A DNA stretch of 5,574 nt from Actinomycetota bacterium (GTDB lineage: Bacteria > Actinomycetota > Acidimicrobiia > Spongiisociales > ZC4RG35). Each line of letters begins with the position of its first letter. Position 1 is the stretch's first letter. Location of the stretch: assembly GCA_019347585.1 (NCBI GenBank), contig JAHWLC010000088.1, positions 1-5,574 on the forward strand, written 5' to 3'. Below, in pieces: positions 1 to 5,574 of this stretch. Below the pieces are notes generated by a model. That model made no database searches. It was not told where the DNA came from and saw only the letters and a list, made by a program, of their open reading frames with translations. Both the position numbers and the translations under genes were made by a program.

Positions 1-911
1 TGAGCGTGGCTCTCGCCGGAAAGACTTTAGAGACGATACGCGGGGTTGGCGGTCTTCCCGGGCTCGACCCGTGGGCACTCACTCTGCTCACCAGCGGCGT
101 AGAGCTCCCCGGAGGTGGCTTCCGTATCCTCCCCGCATTCCAGAAGCGGCGCTATGTCGCCTTCTACGGGCACCCGGAGACGGCGGCGCTGGGGGCGCTG
201 GGCGAGCAAGCGCCAGTCGAGACGCTGCAACGGATGCAGCCCTTCCTCGACGCCTATGCGGGAGACGGCTCTCAGGTCGTGCCCACCTTCGAGATGATCG
301 CCGCGGTAGCCGCGGCCGCTGCAACCGAAGACGGCGACTACAGCTTCGAGTGGCCGATCGAAACCTTCCTGCCGTGGGTGGAGGCCGCCGCCGCCAACGA
401 CGCATACGTGATCCTCGACCTGCAGCCGGGCCGAGACGACTTTCTCACCCAGGCCCGGATGTACCAGGAGCTCCTCGAGCTTCCGCATGTGGGGCTCGCC
501 CTCGACCCGGAGTGGCGGCTCGCCCCCGACCAGGTCCATCTCCGCCAGACCGGGAGCGTCACCGCCGCCGAGGCCAACCAGGTCATCGACTGGGTCGCCG
601 ACCTGGTGCGGGACAACGGGCTCCCGCAGAAGATGATCATCATCCATCAGTTCCGACACGACATGATCCGAGACAGGGACACCCTGAAGGAGCGTCCGGA
701 GATCCAACTCATCATCCAGATGGACGGCGAGGGCGGTGCCGGTGGCGAGGCCCTGAAGGATCGGACCTACGACGCCCTCACGGCGGGGACCGAGGACAAG
801 CACTGGAAGTGGGGGTGGAAAAACTTCTTCGACGAGGACGAACCCGCTCCCCCGCCTCCCGAGAACGTGATGCGGAAGGATCCGCCCCCCGTCTACGTCA
901 GCTACCAGTGA
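1..911 (+). CDS. Uncharacterised protein, possible TIM-barrel fold (probably 5'-partial)
   Basis: I do not recognise a characterised function. The frame is open to the left edge. A GTG at 6-8 gives a 301-residue product, but no stop separates it from the edge, so the real start, possibly with a signal peptide, may lie outside. Positions below count from that GTG. Hydrophobic strands alternate with helices: RYVAFYGHP (about 49-57), VVPTFEMIA (91-99), AYVILDLQPGR (133-143), VGLALDPEW (162-170), KMIIIHQFR (209-217) and QLIIQMDGEGG (234-244), ending in PVYVSYQ. Acidic or His residues close several strands (D138, D167, E169, H214, D240, E242), as in TIM-barrel hydrolases, but no catalytic motif is recognisable. 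I recall similar proteins annotated as hypothetical or lipoprotein in actinobacteria. The C-terminus is Pro-rich and acidic (about 276-295). The stop is TGA, 24 bases before the next gene. The coding call is sure; fold and function are inference. Confidence 0.82.
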   Translation, partial: SVALAGKTLETIRGVGGLPGLDPWALTLLTSGVELPGGGFRILPAFQKRRYVAFYGHPETAALGALGEQAPVETLQRMQPFLDAYAGDGSQVVPTFEMIAAVAAAAATEDGDYSFEWPIETFLPWVEAAAANDAYVILDLQPGRDDFLTQARMYQELLELPHVGLALDPEWRLAPDQVHLRQTGSVTAAEANQVIDWVADLVRDNGLPQKMIIIHQFRHDMIRDRDTLKERPEIQLIIQMDGEGGAGGEALKDRTYDALTAGTEDKHWKWGWKNFFDEDEPAPPPPENVMRKDPPPVYVSYQ

Positions 912-935
912 CCGGCGTCGTGGCATGATCTGGCC

Positions 936-1916
936 ATGACCAGATTCGCCTACTTCTGTGGACACGAGCAGTGGCAGCCCGAGGAGCTCGTCGAGCACAC
1001 CGCCCTCGCCGAGAGCGCCGGGTTTGACATGGCCGTGGTCTCGGAGCACTTCCACCCCTGGGTCGACGACGATTCGGCGGCAGGGTTCGCCTTCTCCACC
1101 ATTGGCGCCATGGCGGCCAGAACCGACCGGATCGAACTGGCCACAGGTGTCACCACTCCCCTCTTCCGTTACCACCCCGGTGTCGTCGCCCAGGCTGCGG
1201 CGACTCTCGACCGTCTCAGCGGGGGCAGGTTCATCCTGGGAGTGGGCACGGGCGAGAACATCAACGAAGGCCCCCTCGGCTATGACTTCCCCGCCTATGC
1301 CGAGCGCAACGCCCGAATGACAGAGGCATTGGAGATCATGCGACGCCTGCTCGACGGCGAGAAGCTCGACTACGACGGCCATCACTACCGGGCCGACCGG
1401 GCCAAGCTCTACTCGCCGCCGTTGGGCCGGGTCCCCATCCTGATGGCTGCCGGCGGGCCGAAGTCGGCCACCCTGGCCGGGGAGAAGGCGGACGGCGTCA
1501 TCGCCTCGGTCAAGGATCCTTCCGGCACGATCGCCAAGGTCATCGAGCCCCTCCAGGAGGCGGCGGAGAAGGCGGGCAAGCCCTCTCCCACCGTGCTGGC
1601 GACGAGGTGGGCCATCTTCGCCGAGAACGAAGACGAGGCGTGGGAGGCGCTCCACTCCTGGCGGGGCCTGCGAGCGCCGGGGCGGCTCGAGGCTGTTGAC
1701 CCCAAGGAGCTTCGGGAGAAGGCGGATCAGCTCCCCAGGCAGGAGGTGCTGGGCCGCTACAGCATCGTCTCCACCGTCGACCAGATCGTCGAGGTCTACC
1801 GTCCGTTGGTGGCCGAGTTGGGCGCCGATGTCGTCACCTTCCAGATGGCCTCCCTCGACCAGCGAGCGCTGATAGAGCTGCTCGGCTCAGAGGTGGTGCC
1901 GAAGCTGGCCGCCTGA
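936..1916 (+). CDS. F420-dependent LLM-class oxidoreductase, G6PD-like family
   Basis: A complete 326-residue luciferase-like (bacterial luciferase/F420 TIM barrel) oxidoreductase, expected to transfer hydride between coenzyme F420 and an unknown substrate in the cytoplasm. Family hallmarks in order: EQWQPEELVEH (11-21), the active-site stretch SEHFHPW (36-42), TGVTTPLFRYHPGVVAQAAAT (70-90), GRFILGVGTGENINE (97-111), PILMAAGGP (167-175) and a C-terminal TFQMASLDQR (301-310). Compared with mycobacterial F420-dependent glucose-6-phosphate dehydrogenase (Fgd1) from memory, H38, W42 and E107 match the catalytic His40, the Trp44 and the Glu109. Fgd1 Asp39 is Glu37 here, and the residues that grip the sugar phosphate are not clearly kept, so glucose-6-phosphate need not be the substrate. 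ATG 936 is the best start: the family motif begins right after it. No Shine-Dalgarno is visible. Length is normal for the family. It follows the previous gene by 24 bases and may share its transcript. Confidence 0.95.
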   Translation: MTRFAYFCGHEQWQPEELVEHTALAESAGFDMAVVSEHFHPWVDDDSAAGFAFSTIGAMAARTDRIELATGVTTPLFRYHPGVVAQAAATLDRLSGGRFILGVGTGENINEGPLGYDFPAYAERNARMTEALEIMRRLLDGEKLDYDGHHYRADRAKLYSPPLGRVPILMAAGGPKSATLAGEKADGVIASVKDPSGTIAKVIEPLQEAAEKAGKPSPTVLATRWAIFAENEDEAWEALHSWRGLRAPGRLEAVDPKELREKADQLPRQEVLGRYSIVSTVDQIVEVYRPLVAELGADVVTFQMASLDQRALIELLGSEVVPKLAA

Positions 1917-1922
1917 CCCCGC

Positions 1923-2585
1923 TCAGCGCACCCGGGTGACCAGTTCGACGAGGCGGAGGATCTGCTGGGTGGCTTCGCTCGGCTGGTTCCCCCGGTCGGC
2001 CGCCACCATCAGCGACGGCACCACCTCCTCCAACTCGTCGAGAATGAGCCGGGCGTCGTCGGTATTGGTGGTGAGCAGACGCTCCACCGCCGGAGGCATG
2101 CGGTCGGCAAGCCCCGCGGCGAAGGAGGCGAACACGTCGATGCGGTAGCCCTGTTCTTCCCTCACGAACACGGTGCGCGCCGGTCCCTCCCCGGGACGCA
2201 CCGTGACCGGGCGGAACTCGACGCCCTCTCGCACCACGGGCTCGCCGGCTTCCCCGACGGTTGCTCCCGCCAGGTAGCCGCCGGTGCCCTGGGCGAAGCC
2301 AGCCCAGAAGTTCGAAGCCACATGGCTGTCATCATCTTCCAGGGCGTCGGCCACGTCACTGAAGGTGGCACCCTCCGCCAGCGACGCCAGCGCCGCCTGC
2401 CCCGGCATGGAGAGGCTTCCGGCGGCCTCGAACTCGGCCCGTTCGAGATGCTCGATGAGTGCCGAGACCGCCCCTTCCGGAGACTCGGCTCCCCCGGGAT
2501 CCGGAGCCGCCGGCTCCTCACCGGCACAGGCGAAGACGAGAACACCGCCGAGAAAGGCGCTAGCCAGTGTGCGCCTCGACCTCAT
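1923..2585 (-). CDS. Predicted secreted lipoprotein of unknown function
   Basis: A 220-residue product. I chose the ATG at 2585 over an in-frame ATG 18 codons upstream (2639) because it puts a lipoprotein signal peptide at the N-terminus: basic MRSRR, a hydrophobic core ASAFLGGVLVFA, then the lipobox-like VFAC with Cys20 as predicted lipidation site. A low-complexity Ala/Pro/Gly/Glu linker follows (about 21-38). The mature part begins PEGAVSALIEHLERAEFEAAG, a helix pattern seen at the start of NTF2-like/DUF4878-type extracytoplasmic domains. It contains TVFVREEQGYRIDVFASF (138-155), a strand-like core, and ends in amphipathic helices (about 165-218). It is likely anchored to the outer face of the membrane. 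Its first 26 bases overlap the end of the upstream membrane-protein gene, which suggests translational coupling. A weak GCAGG lies before the start. The NTF2-like fold is only a suggestion; the lipoprotein call is fairly firm. Confidence 0.83.
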   Translation of the reverse strand: MRSRRTLASAFLGGVLVFACAGEEPAAPDPGGAESPEGAVSALIEHLERAEFEAAGSLSMPGQAALASLAEGATFSDVADALEDDDSHVASNFWAGFAQGTGGYLAGATVGEAGEPVVREGVEFRPVTVRPGEGPARTVFVREEQGYRIDVFASFAAGLADRMPPAVERLLTTNTDDARLILDELEEVVPSLMVAADRGNQPSEATQQILRLVELVTRVR

Positions 2586-3096
2586 CGAGCCTGCCCGTGT
2601 CCCGAAGCACACGCCGCCGCTCCCGGTCTCCCAGGCCATGCGCCGCCCAGAGCCACGTCAGATAGGAGATCCCGGCCAGCTCCAGTAGCCAACGCCAGGG
2701 ATCGGAGAGCGCCCGTTCCCAGGCCAGGGGCCAGTACGGGGTCTGGCCCGAGGCGAGTTCGGAGCCGAAGAAAGGCCAGAGAAACACCTGCTGATCCATC
2801 CACATCGCGTCCAGGAGGAGGTGGAACAGCCACCCGACCCCTACGGCCATCCATGCCCGACGCCGTCGGCCCCGTCTGGTGAGGACCAAGACCACCGTCA
2901 TGTAGACGGCGGGAACGAACAAGGAGTGCGACCAGAGCTCGCCGGTCGAGTAGCCCGACAGCAGCAGCGTCCCCAGAGGCAGGTCGACGAGGTCGGGCAG
3001 CACCGCTCCGGCGAGGAGAAAACGCAGGTCGACTTTCGGATCGCGAAAGATCCAGCGAAAGAGAAAGAGCGTGGCGCCCAGGTGCCAGAAGAGCAT
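2560..3096 (-). CDS. YdjM/DUF457-family membrane-bound protein (putative metal-dependent hydrolase)
   Basis: A 178-residue integral membrane protein resembling the YdjM (DUF457, LexA-binding inner-membrane hydrolase-like) family. Seen directly: an N-terminal WHLGATLFLF with His5, then LLAGAVLPDLVDLPLG with Asp35 and Asp38, SHSLF with His57, and WLFHLLLDAMW with His92 and Asp96. These His/Asp residues at the ends of hydrophobic segments are the conserved polar positions of the family and could bind a metal. About four hydrophobic segments are visible (roughly 24-46, 56-73, 82-100, 135-152), with a basic TRRGRRRRA loop at 73-81 probably facing the cytoplasm and a charged C-tail (157-175). Biochemical activity is unproven even for well-known members. 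The ATG lies one codon after the TGA of the zinc-ribbon gene and in the same frame. The 3' end overlaps the lipoprotein gene by 26 bases, so it sits inside a tight operon. No Shine-Dalgarno is visible, which fits coupled translation. Confidence 0.88.
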   Translation of the reverse strand: MLFWHLGATLFLFRWIFRDPKVDLRFLLAGAVLPDLVDLPLGTLLLSGYSTGELWSHSLFVPAVYMTVVLVLTRRGRRRRAWMAVGVGWLFHLLLDAMWMDQQVFLWPFFGSELASGQTPYWPLAWERALSDPWRWLLELAGISYLTWLWAAHGLGDRERRRVLRDTGRLDEVEAHTG

Positions 3097-3099
3097 CGC

Positions 3100-3843
3100 T
3101 CACGCCACGAGGATGCGGCGGCAATGGGCGCAACGCGGGATCTCGTCTGAGAATGCCTCCTCCTCCTCGGCGGGTGACAGCGCCATGTGACATCCACCGC
3201 AGACCCCGTGGTCGTAGGAGGCGATGGCGACGCCCTCCTTGATGCGGCGGAGCTTGTCGTATAGGTCCATGAGGTCTTCGGAGACGGGAGATGCGGCTTC
3301 GGTTTTTCGCTCCTCTTTTCGGGCGATCTCGGCGTCGATCTTCCGCCATTCCTCCTTGATCGCCCTCTCCAGCTCGGCCTTCCTCTCGTTCACGGTGGCC
3401 AGCTCGGACTCCAGGTCGGTCACTCTCTGCCGGACCGGGTCGATCTCCTCGAGCATGGCGAGCACCCTCTCCTCTCGGGCGTCCTTCTGCCCCCGCAGGC
3501 TCTGCACCTCGAGCCGCATGTGCTCCGTTTCCCGGGCGCTCATCCCCCCGGCGAAGAGCCTGGTCTCGTGCTCCTCGAGTTTCGCCTCCAGCATCTCGAG
3601 CTCCCCTTCGGCTTTGTCGAGGTCGAGCTCGATCTGCTTCAGCTCCGCCCTCGCCTCCTCCAGCTCCTCTTCGAGACGCTGCCCCGATTCATGCTCGTTC
3701 TTGAACCTCTCGAGCTCGGGAAGGCTCTGTCGCCGTTCCAGGAGCCGGTCGATCTGCGAGTCGAGCTCCTGCACGTCGAGGAGGTCGGCAAGAGTCGGGA
3801 TCCGCATGGACGCCGAAGGGTAGTTCCGGTCGGGGTGGGGCAT
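3100..3843 (-). CDS. Coiled-coil protein with C4-type zinc ribbon (DUF164 / zf-RING_7)
   Basis: A 247-residue product of the DUF164 zinc-ribbon family, whose relatives include Chlamydia CT398 and Helicobacter HP0958 (FlgZ). Residues about 20-200 are nearly all helical and highly charged, forming a long antiparallel coiled coil. It is broken near 97-108 by FAGGMSARETEH, the usual hairpin turn of this family. The C-terminus carries the zinc ribbon with two CxxC pairs, C215/C218 (VCGGCHM) and C238/C241 (CAHC). It is probably a cytoplasmic adaptor or nucleic-acid-binding protein; function in actinobacteria is not established. Its ATG overlaps the stop of the Nif3-like gene (TAATG), favouring the start at 3843. 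A second ATG at codon 13 (3807, MRIPTLADLLDVQ) sits nearer the family's usual N-terminus and cannot be excluded. Neither start has a good Shine-Dalgarno. Pairing with a Nif3 gene is common in actinobacteria (from memory) and suggests a functional link. Confidence 0.93.
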   Translation of the reverse strand: MPHPDRNYPSASMRIPTLADLLDVQELDSQIDRLLERRQSLPELERFKNEHESGQRLEEELEEARAELKQIELDLDKAEGELEMLEAKLEEHETRLFAGGMSARETEHMRLEVQSLRGQKDAREERVLAMLEEIDPVRQRVTDLESELATVNERKAELERAIKEEWRKIDAEIARKEERKTEAASPVSEDLMDLYDKLRRIKEGVAIASYDHGVCGGCHMALSPAEEEEAFSDEIPRCAHCRRILVA

Positions 3844-3845
3844 TA
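3841..3845 (-). promoter_or_regulatory. TAATG stop/start overlap, translational coupling
   Basis: On the minus strand the TAA stop of the Nif3-like gene and the ATG of the zinc-ribbon gene share one A, giving TAATG. Such overlaps let a terminating ribosome restart on the next gene without its own ribosome binding site, and none is visible here. The junction supports 3843 as the zinc-ribbon start and roughly matched synthesis of the two proteins. Confidence 0.6.
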
Positions 3846-4616
3846 AGACCAGGTCTGCGGGTCGAGATGGGTGAGGTCGATCACCCGGGCATCCGTCACC
3901 TGGCGGACGATTTCGACCAGAGCCTCGAGACCGGGGCGCTCGGTGGCCACGTGGCCCGGATCGGCGATGGCAAGCCCGAGGTCGGCGGCCTCCACGGTGC
4001 GATGATGGGAGACGTCCCCGGTGACCAGGGCGTCGGCGACCTCGGCCGCGGCGGGGATGAGATGCGACCCCGAGCCGGGCACCACCGCCACCATCTCCAA
4101 GTGGCGGTCCCGGTCGCCGCTGATGCGCAGGCCGGTGTGGCCGAAGGCATCGGAGAGACGGGCGTCGAGGGCGTCGAGGCTGGCCCCGAACTCTCCCACC
4201 CGACCGATCTGGCCCGTCCCATCCTCCTCGTCCTCCCCGAATGCCCTGATCTCCCGCAGGTCGAGGAGATGTGCCAGGGCGTCGGCGGCGCCTCCCGGGG
4301 CGGCGTCGAAGTCGGTGTGGGTGACCAGCAGGCTCACACCCATGCTGATCAGGCTGAACGCCCGTGATTCGACGGACCTGCCCGCCAATAGGCGATTGGT
4401 GGGTGAGAAGAGGAGCGGGTGATAAGTCACCAGGAGGCCGGGGGTGCCTTCGCGTAAGGCGGCAATCACCTCCTCGGTGACCTCATGACAAACCGCCACG
4501 GTCTCCACGGAGGCCTGCGGATCCCCGAGCTGTACCCCCACCGGGTCCCATGACGCCGCCTTCTCCGGCCGGGTCTTCTCGGCCAGCGCTCCGGCGATGT
4601 CGGCCACTGTGCTCAC
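3843..4616 (-). CDS. Nif3-like dinuclear metal center protein (YbgI/YqfO family)
   Basis: A 257-residue Nif3 (GTP cyclohydrolase I type 2-like) family protein. The family forms toroidal hexamers with a two-metal site; its physiological reaction is not settled. Motifs in order: WDPVGVQLG (23-31), LLVTYHPLLF (61-70), VTHTDFDAAPGGAADALA (98-115), GQIGRVGEF (135-143), ADALVTGDVSHH (194-205) and ADPGHVATE (218-226). Probable metal ligands by comparison with E. coli YbgI (His63, His64, Asp101, His215, Glu219) are H66, D104, H222 and E226. The expected first His of the HH pair is Tyr65 here (codon at 4422-4424), a notable departure. The length is that of the short form, without the PII-like insert of Bacillus YqfO. 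The start is GTG at 4616; another GTG lies three codons inside. No Shine-Dalgarno is seen. It overlaps the zinc-ribbon gene by one base and follows the kinase gene by 87 bases. Confidence 0.95.
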   Translation of the reverse strand: MSTVADIAGALAEKTRPEKAASWDPVGVQLGDPQASVETVAVCHEVTEEVIAALREGTPGLLVTYHPLLFSPTNRLLAGRSVESRAFSLISMGVSLLVTHTDFDAAPGGAADALAHLLDLREIRAFGEDEEDGTGQIGRVGEFGASLDALDARLSDAFGHTGLRISGDRDRHLEMVAVVPGSGSHLIPAAAEVADALVTGDVSHHRTVEAADLGLAIADPGHVATERPGLEALVEIVRQVTDARVIDLTHLDPQTWS

Positions 4617-4703
4617 CGGCTGCGAGATTAAAGCCCAACGTCGCCTTGTGGAGGTGGACCTGGGCGCCCCCGTCCCGCTGACTGGTGCTTCTTCATCCGC
4701 TGA
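4617..4703 (-). promoter_or_regulatory. Intergenic region with possible promoter for the nif3-like operon
   Basis: This 87-base gap between the kinase stop and the Nif3-like GTG is the only sizeable non-coding stretch. On the minus strand an AT-rich island TTTAATCT (4632-4625) stands out from the GC-rich surroundings. TAATCT (4630-4625) fits the actinobacterial -10 pattern TAnnnT and ends 8 bases before the GTG start, so transcription would begin at or within a few bases of the start codon. That agrees with the lack of a Shine-Dalgarno and would give a leaderless or near-leaderless mRNA. I see no convincing -35 box (no TTGAC-like hexamer at 16-19 bases). This is an inference from position and composition only; the operon may instead be read through from the kinase gene. 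Confidence 0.35.
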
Positions 4704-5574
4704 TCAGGAAGGGACGCGGACCCGCTCCCGAGAGCGCTGGGCGGCGACGCATCCCGGGATGACCACCGAGAAGCAGGCCCCGCCGAGCAATTCGGACTCA
4801 CGATATTTGGCGCTGCCCCCGTGCGACTCGGCGACCGCCTTCACGACGGAAAGCCCGATCCCGAGGCCCGGCGAGCGGGCATCGAGGCGATGGGCGCCTC
4901 TCTCGAACCTCTCCCAGATCATCTCCTGGTAGCGGGTGGGTACCCCGGCTCCGTCGTCGTGGACTTCGATGAGCAGGTCTTCGTCGGTCCGCACCACCAG
5001 CTTCACGCGGCTGCCGCCATATCTGACTGCGTTGGAGAGCAGATTGACGAGGAGCTGGCGCACCCGGTCGCCGTCGATGTTGACCACCGCCTCCTGGTCG
5101 ATCTCGGCCTCCACTCTGGTGGTGCCGCTGTCGATGTCCTGCAGCGACACGCTCACGATATCCGAGATGCGGACTGCACTGATCTCGAGGGGCAGGCCGC
5201 GCATCTTCCCCCGGGCAAGCATCACCAGATCGTTGACCAGACGAGCCATGTGCCGGGCCTGTGCGGTGGCCTCCGAGATCATCTCCCGCCGGGCCTCGGC
5301 GGGGAATTCGTCACCGTTGTCGTCGAGAAGCGACAGGTAGCCGACCATGGCGGTGAGCGGGGTCCTCAGCTCGTGACTCACCGATGCCACCAGCTCCGAT
5401 CGCTGCTCGTCGACCCGCTTCCGGTTCCGCCTGATCGCGTACACCTGGCGGAAGAAGATGATGACCACGATCAGGAGGAGTGCGTCGAGGAGGATGGTGT
5501 CCTCGCCGCCGGCGGTGGCCGACCGGTATCTGACGACGTGGGTGACGAGGAGCGCCCCCGCCAGCAGGTAGGGC
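4704..5574 (-). CDS. Membrane sensor histidine kinase (5'-partial, cut by window edge)
   Basis: The C-terminal 289 residues of a two-component sensor kinase, counted from the first whole codon at 5573. A GTG at 5468 lies within the frame, but the frame is open upstream to the edge and encodes more hydrophobic sequence, so the gene starts outside. Residues 1-14 (LLAGALLVTHVV) and 26-41 (TILLDALLLIVVIIFF) look like membrane segments joined by a short loop. A basic stretch (RRNRKR) follows, and then directly the HisKA domain with SVSHELRTPLTAMVGYL and phospho-acceptor His67. No HAMP or PAS domain fits between them. The HATPase domain follows: N-box QLLVNLLSNAVRYG (Asn181), DDGAGVP (Asp206), F-box IWERFERG and G2 box GLGIGL (236-241). 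All catalytic boxes look intact. It should autophosphorylate and pass phosphate to a response regulator, which is not in this window. The signal is unknown. The short tail ends RSRERVRVPS. Confidence 0.95.
   Translation of the reverse strand, partial: PYLLAGALLVTHVVRYRSATAGGEDTILLDALLLIVVIIFFRQVYAIRRNRKRVDEQRSELVASVSHELRTPLTAMVGYLSLLDDNGDEFPAEARREMISEATAQARHMARLVNDLVMLARGKMRGLPLEISAVRISDIVSVSLQDIDSGTTRVEAEIDQEAVVNIDGDRVRQLLVNLLSNAVRYGGSRVKLVVRTDEDLLIEVHDDGAGVPTRYQEMIWERFERGAHRLDARSPGLGIGLSVVKAVAESHGGSAKYRESELLGGACFSVVIPGCVAAQRSRERVRVPS

Noticed and set aside
924..929. CATGAT as a -10 box for the oxidoreductase gene
   Set aside because: It lacks the TA start of the usual box, has no -35 partner, and a shared transcript with the upstream gene explains the arrangement as well.
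27..1655. A 542-residue open frame on the minus strand, opposite the first two genes
   Set aside because: It lies antisense to two genes with clear protein features, is rich in Arg/Gly/Val/Leu as expected from the complement of high-GC codons, and shows no domain. Long antisense frames are routine at this GC content.
1929..1938. Perfect palindrome CACCCGGGTG
   Set aside because: It is inside the lipoprotein coding end, has no loop and encodes conserved-frame residues; no support as an operator or terminator.
2582..3349. A 255-residue minus-strand frame spanning the YdjM-like gene and part of the zinc-ribbon gene
   Set aside because: Arg/Pro/Gly-rich shadow translation. The overlapping frames carry recognisable family motifs and tight gene junctions.
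3224..3823. A 199-residue plus-strand frame very rich in serine
   Set aside because: It is the complement of the Glu/Leu-rich coiled coil of the zinc-ribbon gene; the serine bias comes from reading GAG/CTC codons backwards.
4656..4675. Possible hairpin (GGAC...GTCC around GGGCGCCC) after the kinase gene
   Set aside because: Short, mismatched stem and no T-tract on the minus strand, so not convincing as an intrinsic terminator.
4675..4703. Direct repeat CCGCTGA at 4675-4681 and 4697-4703, 22 bases apart
   Set aside because: The two-turn spacing resembles an operator, but a 7-base repeat is easily expected by chance in GC-rich DNA, and the copy at 4697-4703 immediately abuts the kinase stop codon.

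Overview
This is a gene-dense, strongly GC-rich window (roughly two-thirds G+C by eye) holding seven protein-coding genes and almost no non-coding DNA. The non-coding gaps are 24, 6, 3 and 87 bases. A deazaflavin (F420)-type luciferase-like oxidoreductase, a Nif3-family gene followed by a C4 zinc-ribbon coiled-coil gene, and many GTG starts without clear Shine-Dalgarno sequences all point to a high-GC actinobacterium. Acidimicrobiia or a relative is my guess. I saw no rRNA, tRNA, CRISPR array, insertion sequence or phage gene.

Left part, + strand (1-1916): the 3' part of an uncharacterised protein with an alternating strand/helix pattern suggestive of a TIM barrel comes first. After 24 bases comes a full-length F420-dependent oxidoreductase of the glucose-6-phosphate-dehydrogenase-like subfamily. 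The two may be co-transcribed.

Middle and right part, - strand (5574 down to 1923), in transcription order: (a) a membrane sensor histidine kinase cut by the window edge, whose frame stays open to the edge and includes two hydrophobic segments; (b) an 87-base gap with a possible promoter; (c) a Nif3-like dinuclear-metal protein; (d) a coiled-coil protein with a C-terminal C4 zinc ribbon, joined to (c) by a TAATG stop/start overlap; (e) a YdjM-type (DUF457) membrane protein that begins one codon after the stop of (d); (f) a small predicted lipoprotein whose start lies inside the end of (e). Genes (c) to (f) look like one translationally coupled operon. It converges with the oxidoreductase gene, with only 6 bases between the two stop codons.

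The Nif3/zinc-ribbon pairing is a recurrent actinobacterial arrangement (from memory). The two envelope genes behind it are probably passengers or local partners. I did not find convincing evidence of a new multi-gene system. The most noteworthy details are a Tyr replacing a usually conserved metal-binding His in the Nif3 protein, active-site deviations in the F420 enzyme, and the uncharacterised family of the first gene.
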